Shown: positions 17,992-27,513 of the stretch, in pieces
Layout: every line of letters begins with the position of its first letter
Numbering within the stretch: the stretch's first letter is position 1
From: EB88 sp964658225
Lineage (GTDB): Bacteria; Acidobacteriota; Terriglobia; Terriglobales; Acidobacteriaceae
DNA length: 64,000 nucleotides
Direction of reading: 5' to 3'
NCBI GenBank assembly: GCA_964658225.1
Contig: CAZZYH010000001.1
Location: 1 to 64,000 of the forward strand
Notes under the pieces: model-generated
Told to the model about the DNA's origin: nothing
Seen by the model: the letters and a program-made list of their open reading frames with translations, nothing else
Databases searched by the model: none
Position numbers and translations under genes: made by a program

Positions 17992-18386
17992 GCAGCCTTC
18001 CTCCCGATCCGCAGGTTGTGCGCGTCCACAGCGGAGATAAAGTTCAGCAATCCGGCCACCACGACGAACTTTGTCCCATAGTCCGCCGTCGCTACCTGCA
18101 CCGCCGCGCGGCCGAGCCCGAGACCGTTCCCGACCAAGTAAAACAACCCGGAGCCCAGGTCCCCCACAAAGCCCAGCATGCCCAGCGGATCATCGGCGTT
18201 AGGCTGGTAGAGCTTGCCCTGCATCGAGATGCCCAGCCAGAACATGGCCGCGATGGAGACAAAAAGCAGCAGCGCCCGCACCCAGTGGCGGGTGAGCAGG
18301 TGGCCGGCGCCGGGAATCAGCCAACCTAGAACGAGTGCGATGGAGAAGGCAGCATGCTTGCTGCTTCTCTGGAGAGTGTCGGGCAT
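17988..18386 (-). CDS. DUF6677-like multi-pass membrane protein
   Basis: A 132-residue membrane protein starting MPDTLQRSSKHAAFSIALVLGWLIPGAGHLLTRHW. The LGWLIPGAGHLL-RHW segment, then LLLFVSIAAMFWLGI and a glycine-rich GDLGSGLFYLVGNGLG, match the small DUF6677 proteins common in Acidobacteria, here from memory of the family. About three or four helices are present. It is followed by a translationally coupled 60-residue membrane protein. Function is unknown. The region 18387-18600 upstream holds no recognisable gene. Confidence 0.7.
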   Translation of the reverse strand: MPDTLQRSSKHAAFSIALVLGWLIPGAGHLLTRHWVRALLLFVSIAAMFWLGISMQGKLYQPNADDPLGMLGFVGDLGSGLFYLVGNGLGLGRAAVQVATADYGTKFVVVAGLLNFISAVDAHNLRIGRKAA

Positions 18387-18600
18387 TGCTCTGATTCTAC
18401 CGCAGTGTGCGGGCACAACCCCTGTTGCGCCTTGACTCGGCCAGCATCCCGGCATCGACGCAACCCACCCCGTCGACAAGAGGGCTCTCTCCCATGTGCC
18501 CGGCTCCCGGCAGAGCGGTGTCATCCCTGAGCCAGGCGAAAGCCTGCCTCTTAAGCCGGGCATGCAAGCGCTTGCGGCGCTTCAAGCGACGGGCAAGCTC

Positions 18601-19779
18601 TCAGATCCGCAACAACTGCTCCTGGACTCTCCCCGTCACGACCGCTTGGCCGGGCGAGGTGATCATGTTCACCTCGCTGCGAACGCCAAACTCCGCCAGG
18701 TACACCCCGGGCTCGACCGAAAAGCAGGTATGCGGCAGGAGCATCCTTTCATCATGGGTCTCCAGGTTATCCAGATGGGCCCCGGTCCCGTGAATCTCAG
18801 CCGCGATGCTGTGCCCGGTCCGATGCGTAAAAAACTTCCCCAGGCCCGCCTCGTCGATCACCCGCCGCGCCGCATCATCTGCCTGCCAGCCCGCAATGGG
18901 CACTCCCGCGGCGAACGCCTCCTTGACAGTGTGGATCGCAGCATCCCGCGCGTCGCGGACCGCCGCAAAGACCGAATCCTCAAGCCCGCTCGGCGGCCGC
19001 CCCAGCACACCCGTCCAGGTAATGTCGTAAAAACAGCTCCCCGCCCGATCCTTGCGCCCCCAGATGTCTACGAGCAGAAAATCTCCATCCCGGATCACCC
19101 GCGCATGCTCCGCCGTCGGCTCGTAATGGGAGTCGGCGCTATTCTCATTCACAGAAACGTTCGGCCCGTTCGCCCACACCAGGTCCTCGCGGCGCATCGC
19201 CTCGCTCAGCCACGCCACCATGTCGTACTCGGTCGTCCGCTCGCCCGCGTCGAGCCTGCGCCGCAACTCCCGAAATCCCTCCGGCAAGAGCCGGTCAATC
19301 GCCCGCTGCGCCTGGTAGTGGCTCGCAATCTGCTCCTCGCTCAGCACTGCCTCGAAGTGGCTGACAAGATCCGCCGAGCTCACGATCGTTTTGCCCATGG
19401 CGCGCAGCAGCTCGACCGTTCCCGCATCGACAAGGGACACGTACATGATGGCGTTGCGCGGCGAGTACTGCATCGCTACCCGCGTGTGCGGCGCCAGGAT
19501 CGCCTCAAGCGCACCCTCATGTTCCTGCCACGACGAGTAGCGATGCTTGGCTCCCGGCAGCGCATCCAGCCGGCCCCCTTCAATCCGGTGCACCAGCTTT
19601 TGCGGCTCGCCCTCAGCAGGGATCAGGTAATACCAGCGCCGCGTCACGTGCGCCGCTATGTCCAGCCCCAGCAGGCGATACGCAATCGGGTCGCGCCCAT
19701 GGTGATCGTAGAAGAGCCACGCGTCGAGTTGTTGCTCACGCAGCGCGGACTGGATCGCAGCAAGGTCGAACTCGGCCAT
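18601..19779 (-). CDS. M24 family metallopeptidase (aminopeptidase P/Xaa-Pro dipeptidase-like)
   Basis: A 392-residue cytoplasmic peptidase with an N-terminal creatinase-type domain and a C-terminal pita-bread domain. All five dinuclear-metal ligands are in place: D238 (LLVDIWG), D252 (FYDITW), H323 (HRTGHSIAAEIHGTG), E356 (FSVEPGVY) and E369 (VRSEVN). It should release N-terminal residues before proline or cleave Xaa-Pro dipeptides. The ATG at 19779 fits the family start (MAEFDLAAIQSALREQQLDAWLFYD); the open frame extends 87 bases upstream without support. Confidence 0.9.
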   Translation of the reverse strand: MAEFDLAAIQSALREQQLDAWLFYDHHGRDPIAYRLLGLDIAAHVTRRWYYLIPAEGEPQKLVHRIEGGRLDALPGAKHRYSSWQEHEGALEAILAPHTRVAMQYSPRNAIMYVSLVDAGTVELLRAMGKTIVSSADLVSHFEAVLSEEQIASHYQAQRAIDRLLPEGFRELRRRLDAGERTTEYDMVAWLSEAMRREDLVWANGPNVSVNENSADSHYEPTAEHARVIRDGDFLLVDIWGRKDRAGSCFYDITWTGVLGRPPSGLEDSVFAAVRDARDAAIHTVKEAFAAGVPIAGWQADDAARRVIDEAGLGKFFTHRTGHSIAAEIHGTGAHLDNLETHDERMLLPHTCFSVEPGVYLAEFGVRSEVNMITSPGQAVVTGRVQEQLLRI

Positions 19780-19991
19780 GCTCCCGATTGTAACCACCCG
19801 CAGGGAAGTCGATGGCGGCGCCCTGTCTTGAAAGCCGGTCGCGCCTGCTTTCCGAGTGCCACCCACGCAGGGAAGCGACCAGCCGGGCGCCCCGACCCTC
19901 TCGCTTCTGCAAGAGGGTCTGGACCAGACCTCCCCGTCAATGTTCCCGTGACAAGCCCGCGCTATGATCTCCAGAGCACCTAGAGGAAACC

Positions 19992-20855
19992 GTGACCTGG
20001 TACGAACTCGACAACGCCTCTGATCCGCAGCTCGACCAGCTGGCCGCGCAGTACACCCTGCACCCTCTGCATATCGAGGACTGCCGCACCGAGGGCGAGC
20101 GCGTCAAAACCGAGGTCACCCCGCAGTACACCTTCACCCTGCTCCATACCTACGAGCTGCCCGCTGCCGGCGAGCCGGTCCGCCACGCAATCTGCATCTT
20201 TGCCGCAAAAGAGTTCTGTATCACCATTGCCGACCGCCGCCAACGCGCGGTCGTTGCGGCGCTCGCCCGCGCCCGCCAGGACGGACCGGACTGCTACCCC
20301 GGGCGCGTGCTCTATCTCACCTTCGACAGCGTGGTCGACTCCTACTTCCCTACCCTGGACGCGCTTGACGATCGCATCGACGAGCTCAGCGACCGGGTCA
20401 TCTCCGGCTCGCCGGCCATGCTTGAAAACATCTTCGGGGTCAAACGGTTGCTGGTCGACTTCCGGCGCCTGCTCGTCAACACCCGCGACGCCAGCATGCA
20501 CCTGCAACGCGACCCCAATTCGATCATCGACCCCGAACACCAGCTCTTTCTTCGCGATCTCTACGACCACGTAGCCCGCCTGCTGGACTCGGTTGAAAGT
20601 CAGCGCGACTTGCTCACCAACGCTCTGGATATCTACTTATCCAGCATCGCCAACCGTACCAATGAGGTGATGAAGGTGTTGACCGTAGGCAGCACGATCG
20701 CCCTGCCCGCGCTCGTCGTCACCGGGGTCTACGGCATGAACGTAAAAGGGCTGCCGTTCTTAAATTCTCCCCACGGCGCCGAGTTAGTTCTCGCCACTAC
20801 ACTCGGACTTACATTTGTCTTACTCGCAGCACTCCGCAAGTTGGGGTGGATCTGA
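19992..20855 (+). CDS. corA: CorA family magnesium/cobalt transport protein
   Basis: A 287-residue inner-membrane Mg2+ channel. Diagnostic features are the YGMN selectivity motif at the end of TM1 (GMN at 248-250, within VVTGVYGMNVKGLP), a second helix up to the basic C-terminus (LVLATTLGLTFVLLAALRKLGW), the long stalk helix (FLRDLYDHVARLLDSVESQRDLLTNALDIYLSSIANRTNEVMKVLT), and an N-terminal cytoplasmic alpha/beta domain. The GTG start at 19992 has GAGG five to six bases upstream. Convergent with the glutathione peroxidase gene; the 139 bases between show no clear terminator. Confidence 0.94.
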   Translation: MTWYELDNASDPQLDQLAAQYTLHPLHIEDCRTEGERVKTEVTPQYTFTLLHTYELPAAGEPVRHAICIFAAKEFCITIADRRQRAVVAALARARQDGPDCYPGRVLYLTFDSVVDSYFPTLDALDDRIDELSDRVISGSPAMLENIFGVKRLLVDFRRLLVNTRDASMHLQRDPNSIIDPEHQLFLRDLYDHVARLLDSVESQRDLLTNALDIYLSSIANRTNEVMKVLTVGSTIALPALVVTGVYGMNVKGLPFLNSPHGAELVLATTLGLTFVLLAALRKLGWI

Positions 20856-20994
20856 GCAATCGCCGCTCAATCCAGCGCAGGCTGAACCAACCCCGACGTC
20901 CGATCGCTCAGATGAACCAACGCAAGAAACCGTGACCGCAAGCCCCGGGGAAGTAGCTGCGGTTGCTTCCAACGCGCGCTGTCCCCAACCAAAG

Positions 20995-21546
20995 CTAGTC
21001 CTTGGCCAACTCCGCCTCGATCGCTCCCCGCACCTCGGGCGAGTCCGGCAACAGGTTCGGAGCGAACCGGGCAACCACTTCCCCACTCCGCCCGATCAAG
21101 AACTTCTCGAAGTTCCAGAGCACCTCGGGCGGCTCGGTCAGGGTAGCGCCGAACTCCACCAGTTCCGCCCGAAATGCGGTCGTATCCCCCGTCGTCTCAG
21201 GCTTCGCCGCGATCAGCGCCGAGTAAAACGGATGCCGCTCCGCGCCAGTCACGGCGATCTTCGCATACATAGGAAAATCGACCGCAAAGGTGCCCCGGCA
21301 GAATTGAGCAATCTCGCGATTCGACCCCGGCTCCTGCTCCGAGAAATCGTTCGCCGGAAATCCGCAAACGACAAAGCCCCGCTCGCGATACTGCCGGTAC
21401 AGCTTTTCAAGGCCGTCATACTGCGGCGTAAGCCCGCACTTTGAAGCCACGTTGACGACCAGAACCACCTTGCCCTTGTACTCAGCAAAGGAGGCCGGCG
21501 TACCATCGATCCGCTCGACAGCAATACTGGAAAGATCCATGCTCAT
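20995..21546 (-). CDS. Glutathione peroxidase family protein
   Basis: A 183-residue thiol peroxidase of the Cys-GPx group; many bacterial members use thioredoxin rather than glutathione. With numbering from the second possible ATG (21540), the peroxidatic cysteine is C35 in NVASKCGLTPQYDGLEKLY, the tetrad glutamine is Q69 in FPANDFSEQEPGSN, and the Trp/Asn pair lies in WNFEKFLIG. The common Cys of FPCNQF is Ala here, so a resolving cysteine is not obvious. Two ATGs (21546 and 21540) are equally possible starts; neither has a strong ribosome binding site. Confidence 0.9.
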   Translation of the reverse strand: MSMDLSSIAVERIDGTPASFAEYKGKVVLVVNVASKCGLTPQYDGLEKLYRQYRERGFVVCGFPANDFSEQEPGSNREIAQFCRGTFAVDFPMYAKIAVTGAERHPFYSALIAAKPETTGDTTAFRAELVEFGATLTEPPEVLWNFEKFLIGRSGEVVARFAPNLLPDSPEVRGAIEAELAKD

Positions 21547-21860
21547 AGCTAAAGCATCGCATACACGCGCCATCTTTGCGACGCCGGCTCACCGCAGACC
21601 CGACGATCAAGCGGGAAGTTTCCGAGCCATCTCGGCCGCACTCGCAGGACCAGGTCTCGCCTTCCCACCAGCCATGGATGGGACGGGCGCGAGCGAAAGG
21701 ATGCACTTGGCGCCGCGGCTCGCAGCTTGTCCTGACCCGAGTACTTTGGTACCGCCACCGGGAACTACCGCGGCCGGCATTTCTTCCGTCCTTGCTGGCT
21801 TGCTGCCGGCTTACGCAGGGATTGCTGGAGATCCTTATGCGCTTGATCCTTCGCAAGCAA
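21547..21860. other. Intergenic region upstream of the peroxidase gene, nothing recognised
   Basis: About 310 bases between the GPx gene and the infB terminator. No protein frame with a recognisable product, tRNA or hairpin was found. It must contain the peroxidase promoter, since that gene reads away from it. Confidence 0.4.
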
Positions 21861-21888
21861 TAAAAATGCCCGCGCTGTGCGCGGGCAT
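21861..21888 (-). terminator. Intrinsic terminator of infB
   Basis: A perfect 10-bp inverted repeat ATGCCCGCGC/GCGCGGGCAT (21866-21875 with 21879-21888) with a 3-base loop is followed on the minus strand by a run of Ts (21862-21866). It lies 20 bases past the infB stop codon and ends the rimP-nusA-infB unit. Confidence 0.92.
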
Positions 21889-21908
21889 TTGGCAGAGGAG
21901 CGAGTGGC

Positions 21909-24900
21909 CTAAGTAGCAGCCGCCACCGCAGCCACAGGCTTGGCCGCAGTCAGCTCCGCAGCCACCCGCTCGGTCGTGAATGCATCGATCACATCGCCAG
22001 GCTTCACATCGCTGAACCCGCCCAGGCCGACACCGCACTCCATGCCGTTGGTGACCTCGCGCGCATCGTCCTTGAACCGCTTGAGCGAGGTGAGCTTGCC
22101 CTTGTGCACCTCGACCCCGTCGCGCATCACGCGCACATCGGTGTCGCGGCGGAGCACGCCATCGGTCACGCGGCAGCCAATAATGGTGCCGACCTTCGGA
22201 ATACGGAAGACTTCGAGCACCTCCGCACGGCCCAGGTACGCCTCGCGGTAGACAGGGTCGAGCAGCCCCAGCATTGCCTTGCGAATCTCGTCCTGAAGCT
22301 CGTAGATAATCGAGTGCAGCCGGATCTCGACACTCTCCTGCTCGGCGAGATCGCTCGACTTGCGATCCGGCCGCACATTGAAGCCGATGATGATCGCATT
22401 CGAAGCAGACGCAAGCAGCACATCCGACTCGGTAATCGCACCCACCCCAGAATGGATCACCTTGATCCGCACCTGGTCATTGGACATCTTCTGCAGTGAG
22501 TCGGCCAGCACCTGCACCGAACCCTGCACGTCGCCCTTGATGATCAGCGACAGCTCCTTCATGCCGGCCTGCTTGATCTGATCCGCCAGGCCCTCCAGAG
22601 TTACGCGCGAAGACTTCGCCAGCGTCGACTCGCGCTCCTTCATCTTGCGGTACTGCGCGATACCCTTGGCCTTGTCGCGATCGGAGACGACCAGGAACGT
22701 ATCCCCGGCATCCGGCATGGCTTCAAGCCCCAGAATCTCGACCGGGGTCGAGGGCCCGGCTTCCTCGATCGCGCGCCCGCGATCATCAAACATGGCGCGG
22801 ATCTTGCCGAAGGTGTTGCCGACGATAAAACTGTCCCCGGAGCGCAGCGTTCCGTTCTGTACCAGCACAGAGGCCACCGCACCGCGCCCGCGGTCAAGCT
22901 TCGCTTCGACCACCGTGCCCACGGCCGAACGGCCCGGCGTCGCCTTCAGATTCGCAACGTCCGCGGTCAGCGTGATGTTCTCCAGCAGCAGGTCCAGGTT
23001 CAACTTCTTCTTCGCCGACACATCGACAAAGATCGTATCGCCGCCCCAGGCCTCGGGCACAACCCCTCGATCGCCCAGCTGCTGCTTGACCCGGTCCGCA
23101 TTGGATTCGGGCTTGTCGATCTTGTTGACGGCAACGATGACCGGCACTCCCGCCGCCTTGGCATGATCGACCGCCTCAAGGGTCTGCGGCATCACGCCAT
23201 CATCGGCAGCCACGACAATGACAACGATGTCGGTGACCTTGGCGCCGCGCGCACGCATGCGGGTAAACGCCTCGTGGCCGGGGGTGTCGAGAAACACGAT
23301 CTCACGCCCAAAGGCAGGCGAGTCGGGCTTGGTGATCTTGACCTTGTACGCGCCGATATGTTGCGTGATCCCGCCTGCCTCGCCCCCTGCCACGTCGGTC
23401 TCACGGATTGCGTCGAGCAGCGAAGTCTTGCCGTGGTCGACATGGCCCATCACCGTCACCACCGGCGGCCGGGAGACCTCGAGTTCATCGATATTCTCCT
23501 GCGAAAGGATGTTCTCGATCGCCTCGTTCGCCATCTCGTCTTCAAAGGTGATGATCTCTGTGTCCGCGCCAAACTGCGCGGCGACGTCTTTGACCAGCTC
23601 CCCGTCGAGCGATTGGTTCACGGTTACAAACACGCCGCGCATGAGCAGTGACGCGATCAGATCCTTGCCGCGTACATCGAGCTTCTCAGCCAGGTCCTTG
23701 ACGCTGATTCCTTCCGTCACCGTGATCTTGCGGGTGATGGGCACAGGCTCGTTGGACAACATCACGCCACCAAACCGCGGCGGCGGATTGAAGCCCTTCA
23801 TCGGGCCTTCCTTCGACTTCGGGTACTGCTGACGCCCGCGGCCCTTGGGCCCGCTCGGACGCTGCGGCCGTGGAGCCTCGCCCATGGGCGGAGGACCGCC
23901 GGCACCCGGAGCGCCGCCCGGGCGCGCGCCAAAGCCGGGGCGCGGTCCGCCGAAGCCAGGCCGAGCGCCACCTGCGCCTGCGTATCCTGGACGTGCGCCC
24001 GGCGCGCCGCCCGGTCCGCCCGTCGGCGAGGTCCGTGTCGGATGCATCGGACGCCGCGCCCCCCCGGGGCCTCCAGCGCCCTGGTAGCCGCCGCCCTGGC
24101 CCTGATAGCCGCCACTCGGGCGCTGGCCCTGGTAGCCCGTTCCCGGAGCTCCGCCCGGGCCCGCCGACCCGCCCGGCCGCCGATCAAAGATAGGCCGTCC
24201 ACGTTGCACACCACCCGGCCCGCCCGCAGTCGAAGGCCCGGTAGAGGGAGCAGCCGCGCGCGGCGGCGGCGCCGGTGCAGAGTACACAGGCCGGGGCCCG
24301 GTCTGCGGCATAATCACACGGCGAGCCGGTACTACAGTTTCGTTCACCGGCACATCCGCCGGCTCCACACCGGGGGCAGCGGCTACCGGCACAACCGCCG
24401 GCGGCGCTACCACCGGCACCCCGGGAGTCGTCACCGAGGGTATCGCGGGAGCGATATTCATCTGCTGCGAGGGCGCGGAGACAGGCGGACGCGCAGCCAC
24501 CGGCGCCGCCGGGGCGCTCGAGGCGAGGGGCGATCGCGGCTGGTTGGCAGGATGCGCTGTGCCCTGACCGGCACTGGCCACCGGCGGTCGCGCCACGACC
24601 GGGCCCGCCGGCGCCTTCGACGCAATGGCGGGCGGCGCAATGATCTGGGGAGCCTGCCGCGGCAAAGGCACAATCCGCCGGGGCGCAGGCCGCGCTGGAT
24701 CCAACGCCGGCGGTGCGGAACGAACCGGCGCAACAGGGCGCGCAGCCTGCGGCAGCGCACTGGCTGGGGGCGCCGATGCAGCCGCGGGCCGGGGCACAGC
24801 GGGGGAGGGAGCCGGGCTCACGGAAGGCGCTGACGCTGCCGGCTCAGGCCGGGCAGCCGCGGGCTCAGCTGCCGTAGGGCTGGCCGGCTCAGGGCTTGCA

Positions 24901-25388
24901 GCAGGGGTGGCAGCAGCGGTTGAAGCCGGCGGCGGAGGCGCGACTGCAACCACGGGCGCAGCGGCTACCGGCGGCGCTGCAGCCACAATAGCCGTGGGCA
25001 CGCGGGGCGAGCCTGCACCAGAGGTTGAGGAACGCGCCGCTTGAGGCTGCTGCCCCGGCCGCTGTCCGTTCGGAGCAGCCCCCTGCCCGCCTCGCGGGTC
25101 GGGCCGCTGCTCCTGTCGCTGCTGGATCGCCCGGAGCGCATCGCCTGGCCGTGAGACCCGCGACAGGTCAATCTTGGGCCGTTCTTCCTGCTGCGCGCCG
25201 CGCGCAACTCCGCCTCCCCGGCCGCCGCCACGGGTCAACGCGCCGCGCACACGCTCGGCCTCGTCAGCTTCCAGCGAGCTCGAGTGCGTCTTCTTCTCCG
25301 TCACACCGACGGCTGTCAACACGTCGAGGATCGCCTTGCTCTTGACTTCCAGTTCCCGCGCTAAATCGTTAATCCGAACTTTACTCAT
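21909..25388 (-). CDS. infB: Translation initiation factor IF-2
   Basis: A 1159-residue GTPase that brings initiator tRNA to the 30S subunit. Domain order: N-terminal IF2_N helix domain (residues 1-52, MSKVRINDLARELEVKSKAILDVL), a low-complexity Pro/Ala linker and then a Gly/Arg/Pro-rich stretch (about 53-550), a second IF2_N domain (about 553-605), and the G domain beginning at residue 645 with GHVDHGKT (648-655), then DTPGHEAF and NKID, domains II-III, and the fMet-tRNA-binding C-terminus. The roughly 500-residue linker makes it longer than the 890-residue E. coli protein. AGGGGCGG directly precedes the ATG. It follows nusA by 160 bases with no ylxR or L7Ae-like gene between. Confidence 0.97.
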   Translation of the reverse strand: MSKVRINDLARELEVKSKAILDVLTAVGVTEKKTHSSSLEADEAERVRGALTRGGGRGGGVARGAQQEERPKIDLSRVSRPGDALRAIQQRQEQRPDPRGGQGAAPNGQRPGQQPQAARSSTSGAGSPRVPTAIVAAAPPVAAAPVVAVAPPPPASTAAATPAASPEPASPTAAEPAAARPEPAASAPSVSPAPSPAVPRPAAASAPPASALPQAARPVAPVRSAPPALDPARPAPRRIVPLPRQAPQIIAPPAIASKAPAGPVVARPPVASAGQGTAHPANQPRSPLASSAPAAPVAARPPVSAPSQQMNIAPAIPSVTTPGVPVVAPPAVVPVAAAPGVEPADVPVNETVVPARRVIMPQTGPRPVYSAPAPPPRAAAPSTGPSTAGGPGGVQRGRPIFDRRPGGSAGPGGAPGTGYQGQRPSGGYQGQGGGYQGAGGPGGARRPMHPTRTSPTGGPGGAPGARPGYAGAGGARPGFGGPRPGFGARPGGAPGAGGPPPMGEAPRPQRPSGPKGRGRQQYPKSKEGPMKGFNPPPRFGGVMLSNEPVPITRKITVTEGISVKDLAEKLDVRGKDLIASLLMRGVFVTVNQSLDGELVKDVAAQFGADTEIITFEDEMANEAIENILSQENIDELEVSRPPVVTVMGHVDHGKTSLLDAIRETDVAGGEAGGITQHIGAYKVKITKPDSPAFGREIVFLDTPGHEAFTRMRARGAKVTDIVVIVVAADDGVMPQTLEAVDHAKAAGVPVIVAVNKIDKPESNADRVKQQLGDRGVVPEAWGGDTIFVDVSAKKKLNLDLLLENITLTADVANLKATPGRSAVGTVVEAKLDRGRGAVASVLVQNGTLRSGDSFIVGNTFGKIRAMFDDRGRAIEEAGPSTPVEILGLEAMPDAGDTFLVVSDRDKAKGIAQYRKMKERESTLAKSSRVTLEGLADQIKQAGMKELSLIIKGDVQGSVQVLADSLQKMSNDQVRIKVIHSGVGAITESDVLLASASNAIIIGFNVRPDRKSSDLAEQESVEIRLHSIIYELQDEIRKAMLGLLDPVYREAYLGRAEVLEVFRIPKVGTIIGCRVTDGVLRRDTDVRVMRDGVEVHKGKLTSLKRFKDDAREVTNGMECGVGLGGFSDVKPGDVIDAFTTERVAAELTAAKPVAAVAAAT

Positions 25389-25548
25389 CCGCCCCTTTTA
25401 TTCCACCTACGCGCTTAAGTGCTCATCGCTACCTCGGCACAGCAGGAGTTACCGCAATCATCATTATGGCTCGGAAACGCTCGTCTTGCACCCATATTTC
25501 GGGCAACCGGCGCGTTTCGACGAGCTGAAGCTCCACGCGCAGACCGCA

Positions 25549-27441
25549 TCAGCCGGCGCCTTCGTCGACCTTGACATCCTCACGGCGCTCATCGCGCGGC
25601 TCGTCGAGATTGCCCTCAACCACCGCTTCGGCCCGTGCAATTTCCGTATTCGGATGATGCTCGGCGAGCACCCGGCCTGTGTCGTCACGACCCGGCACCA
25701 ACGACTCGGCGCCCTCATCATCGAGCGAAGGGCCTACCTCGGTGACCTCAGCGAGCCGCTCTTCGGCCACCTCATCGGTGATTCGGCCCGACCCGTCGCG
25801 GGCGTTCGGCTCCTCGTCGTCCTGGGTCAGCCCCAGCTGCAACGCCTCGATCTCTTCTTCCGCCTCGGCGTCGGCCTGGTCGGAGAGACGCTTGAGCTCC
25901 GGATCGCGACGCAACGCAGCGGTATCGTCGGTGTCCTCGGTCGACTCGCCCGACGCCTCGACCACCGTGAGGGAACCGCCCACCAGCTCCTCGAGCCGCT
26001 CGATCGTCGCTTCGTCGGCCAGGTCGCCCGTGCGGACTGCCGGCGCCGCCTCATCCTTGCCGTACACCGAGCTTTCGCTCAGGTCGACGCTGGTCCCTGC
26101 TTGCTCGTCAGCCACTTCTGCTGCTCCTTGTTCGGGAACGGCCGGCGCGGGTCGTTCCTCTCCCTCTTCGTATTCCCCAAAGTAATGCCGGACCGCCACG
26201 CTGATCTTTTCCAGCGTCTTTTCGCCGATGCCGGGGATCTCCTCGAGTTGCTCGGGCGTCATGTCGGCCAGAGCCTCCACCGTTGTGATGCCGGCCGCCA
26301 CCAGCTTCTCGATAATCTGCTCGCCGAGTTCGGTGACCTGCTCGATCGCCGTCGCGCCCCCGCCCGAGAAGGCCGACATCTGCTGCTCGACCTCCTGGCG
26401 CTTCTCTTCCTCGCTCTTGATATCGATCTTCCAGCCCAGAAGCTTGGCCGCGAGCCGCACATTCTGGCCCTTCTTGCCGATCGCAAGCGAGAGCTGCGTA
26501 TCATCCACGATGACCTCGAGCTGCTTATCGGAAAGATCCGCAATCGAGACCCGGCTTACCTTGGCCGGCTGCAACGCCTTTTCGGCAAAGGTCGTGATCT
26601 CTTCTGAAAACTCGATGATGTCGATCTTCTCGCCGCGCAGCTCGCGAATGATCGATTGCACCCGCATGCCCTTCATACCGACGCAGGCTCCAACCGGGTC
26701 AACGTCCTTGTCGCGCGACAGGACGGCAATCTTGGTCCGCTCCCCGGCCTCGCGCGCAATCGCCCGAATGGTCACGGTCCCGTCGTAGATCTCAGGCACC
26801 TCGCTTTGAAACAGCGAGGAAACCAGCTCCGGCGCTGCCCGCGATACGATCACCTGCGGCCCCTTCGCTGCGCGATCGACCCGCAGCAGGACCACCCGGA
26901 CGCGCTCGCCCACTGCGAATTGCTCCAGGCGCGACTGCTCGCGGCGCGGCATCCGCGCCTCGGCCCGGCCCAGCTCAAAGATCGTGTCCTGAGGCTCCAC
27001 CCGCTTCACGGTCGCGGTAATGATCTCGCCCATGCGGTGGTTGTATTCGAGAAAGACCGTGTCCCGCTCCGCCTCGCGAACCTTCTGGAAGATGACCTGC
27101 TTGGCCATCTGCGCCGCAATCCGGCCCAGCATCTCCGTCGGCTTGTAGTAGCGGATCTCGCCGCCCACTTCCACCTCCGGAGCCAGCTCCCGGGCAGCCT
27201 CGAGGGTGATCTGGTTGACCTCGTCCTCGATCTCTTCCGGCGTCTCGACCACGGTCTTGTAGACATAGGCGCGGATCTCGCCGGAGTCCTTGTCCAGCTC
27301 GGCCCGCATGTTCTCCACCGTCTTGTAGTACTTGCGCGTGGCCAGCGCAATTGCGTCTTCCACGGCCGCCACCACGATCTGGGGCTCGATGCCCTTGTCG
27401 CGGCTCAACATCTCAATGCTCTGATATAGCGCGCTTGCCAT
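25549..27441 (-). CDS. nusA: Transcription termination/antitermination protein NusA with extended acidic tail
   Basis: A 630-residue RNA polymerase-binding factor. The ATG at 27441 gives the normal start (MASALYQSIEMLSRDKGIEPQIVVAAVEDAIALATRKYY); a TTG 18 bases upstream is unlikely. Order: N-terminal polymerase-binding domain, S1 domain (GEIITATVKRVEPQDTIFELGRAEARMPRREQ), KH1 and KH2 (VDPVGACVGMKGMRVQSIIRELRGEKIDIIEF; LSLAIGKKGQNVRLAAKLLGWKIDI), then one helix-hairpin-helix segment (ITTVEALADMTPEQLEEIPGIGEKTLEKI). The last 200 or so residues form an Asp/Glu-rich tail that most NusA proteins lack. It lies between rimP and infB, the usual order. Confidence 0.95.
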   Translation of the reverse strand: MASALYQSIEMLSRDKGIEPQIVVAAVEDAIALATRKYYKTVENMRAELDKDSGEIRAYVYKTVVETPEEIEDEVNQITLEAARELAPEVEVGGEIRYYKPTEMLGRIAAQMAKQVIFQKVREAERDTVFLEYNHRMGEIITATVKRVEPQDTIFELGRAEARMPRREQSRLEQFAVGERVRVVLLRVDRAAKGPQVIVSRAAPELVSSLFQSEVPEIYDGTVTIRAIAREAGERTKIAVLSRDKDVDPVGACVGMKGMRVQSIIRELRGEKIDIIEFSEEITTFAEKALQPAKVSRVSIADLSDKQLEVIVDDTQLSLAIGKKGQNVRLAAKLLGWKIDIKSEEEKRQEVEQQMSAFSGGGATAIEQVTELGEQIIEKLVAAGITTVEALADMTPEQLEEIPGIGEKTLEKISVAVRHYFGEYEEGEERPAPAVPEQGAAEVADEQAGTSVDLSESSVYGKDEAAPAVRTGDLADEATIERLEELVGGSLTVVEASGESTEDTDDTAALRRDPELKRLSDQADAEAEEEIEALQLGLTQDDEEPNARDGSGRITDEVAEERLAEVTEVGPSLDDEGAESLVPGRDDTGRVLAEHHPNTEIARAEAVVEGNLDEPRDERREDVKVDEGAG

Positions 27442-27513
27442 AGTCTCTCGAATCCTCAATGCTGCTCGTAGTGCTCAAACCTGGCGCGGTCAGCCCAATG
27501 CCCCGCCCCCATC

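Noticed and set aside
18496..19983. Plus-strand open frame (about 495 codons) opposite the M24 peptidase
   Set aside because: The opposite strand has all five metal ligands of a metallopeptidase; this frame has no recognisable domain.
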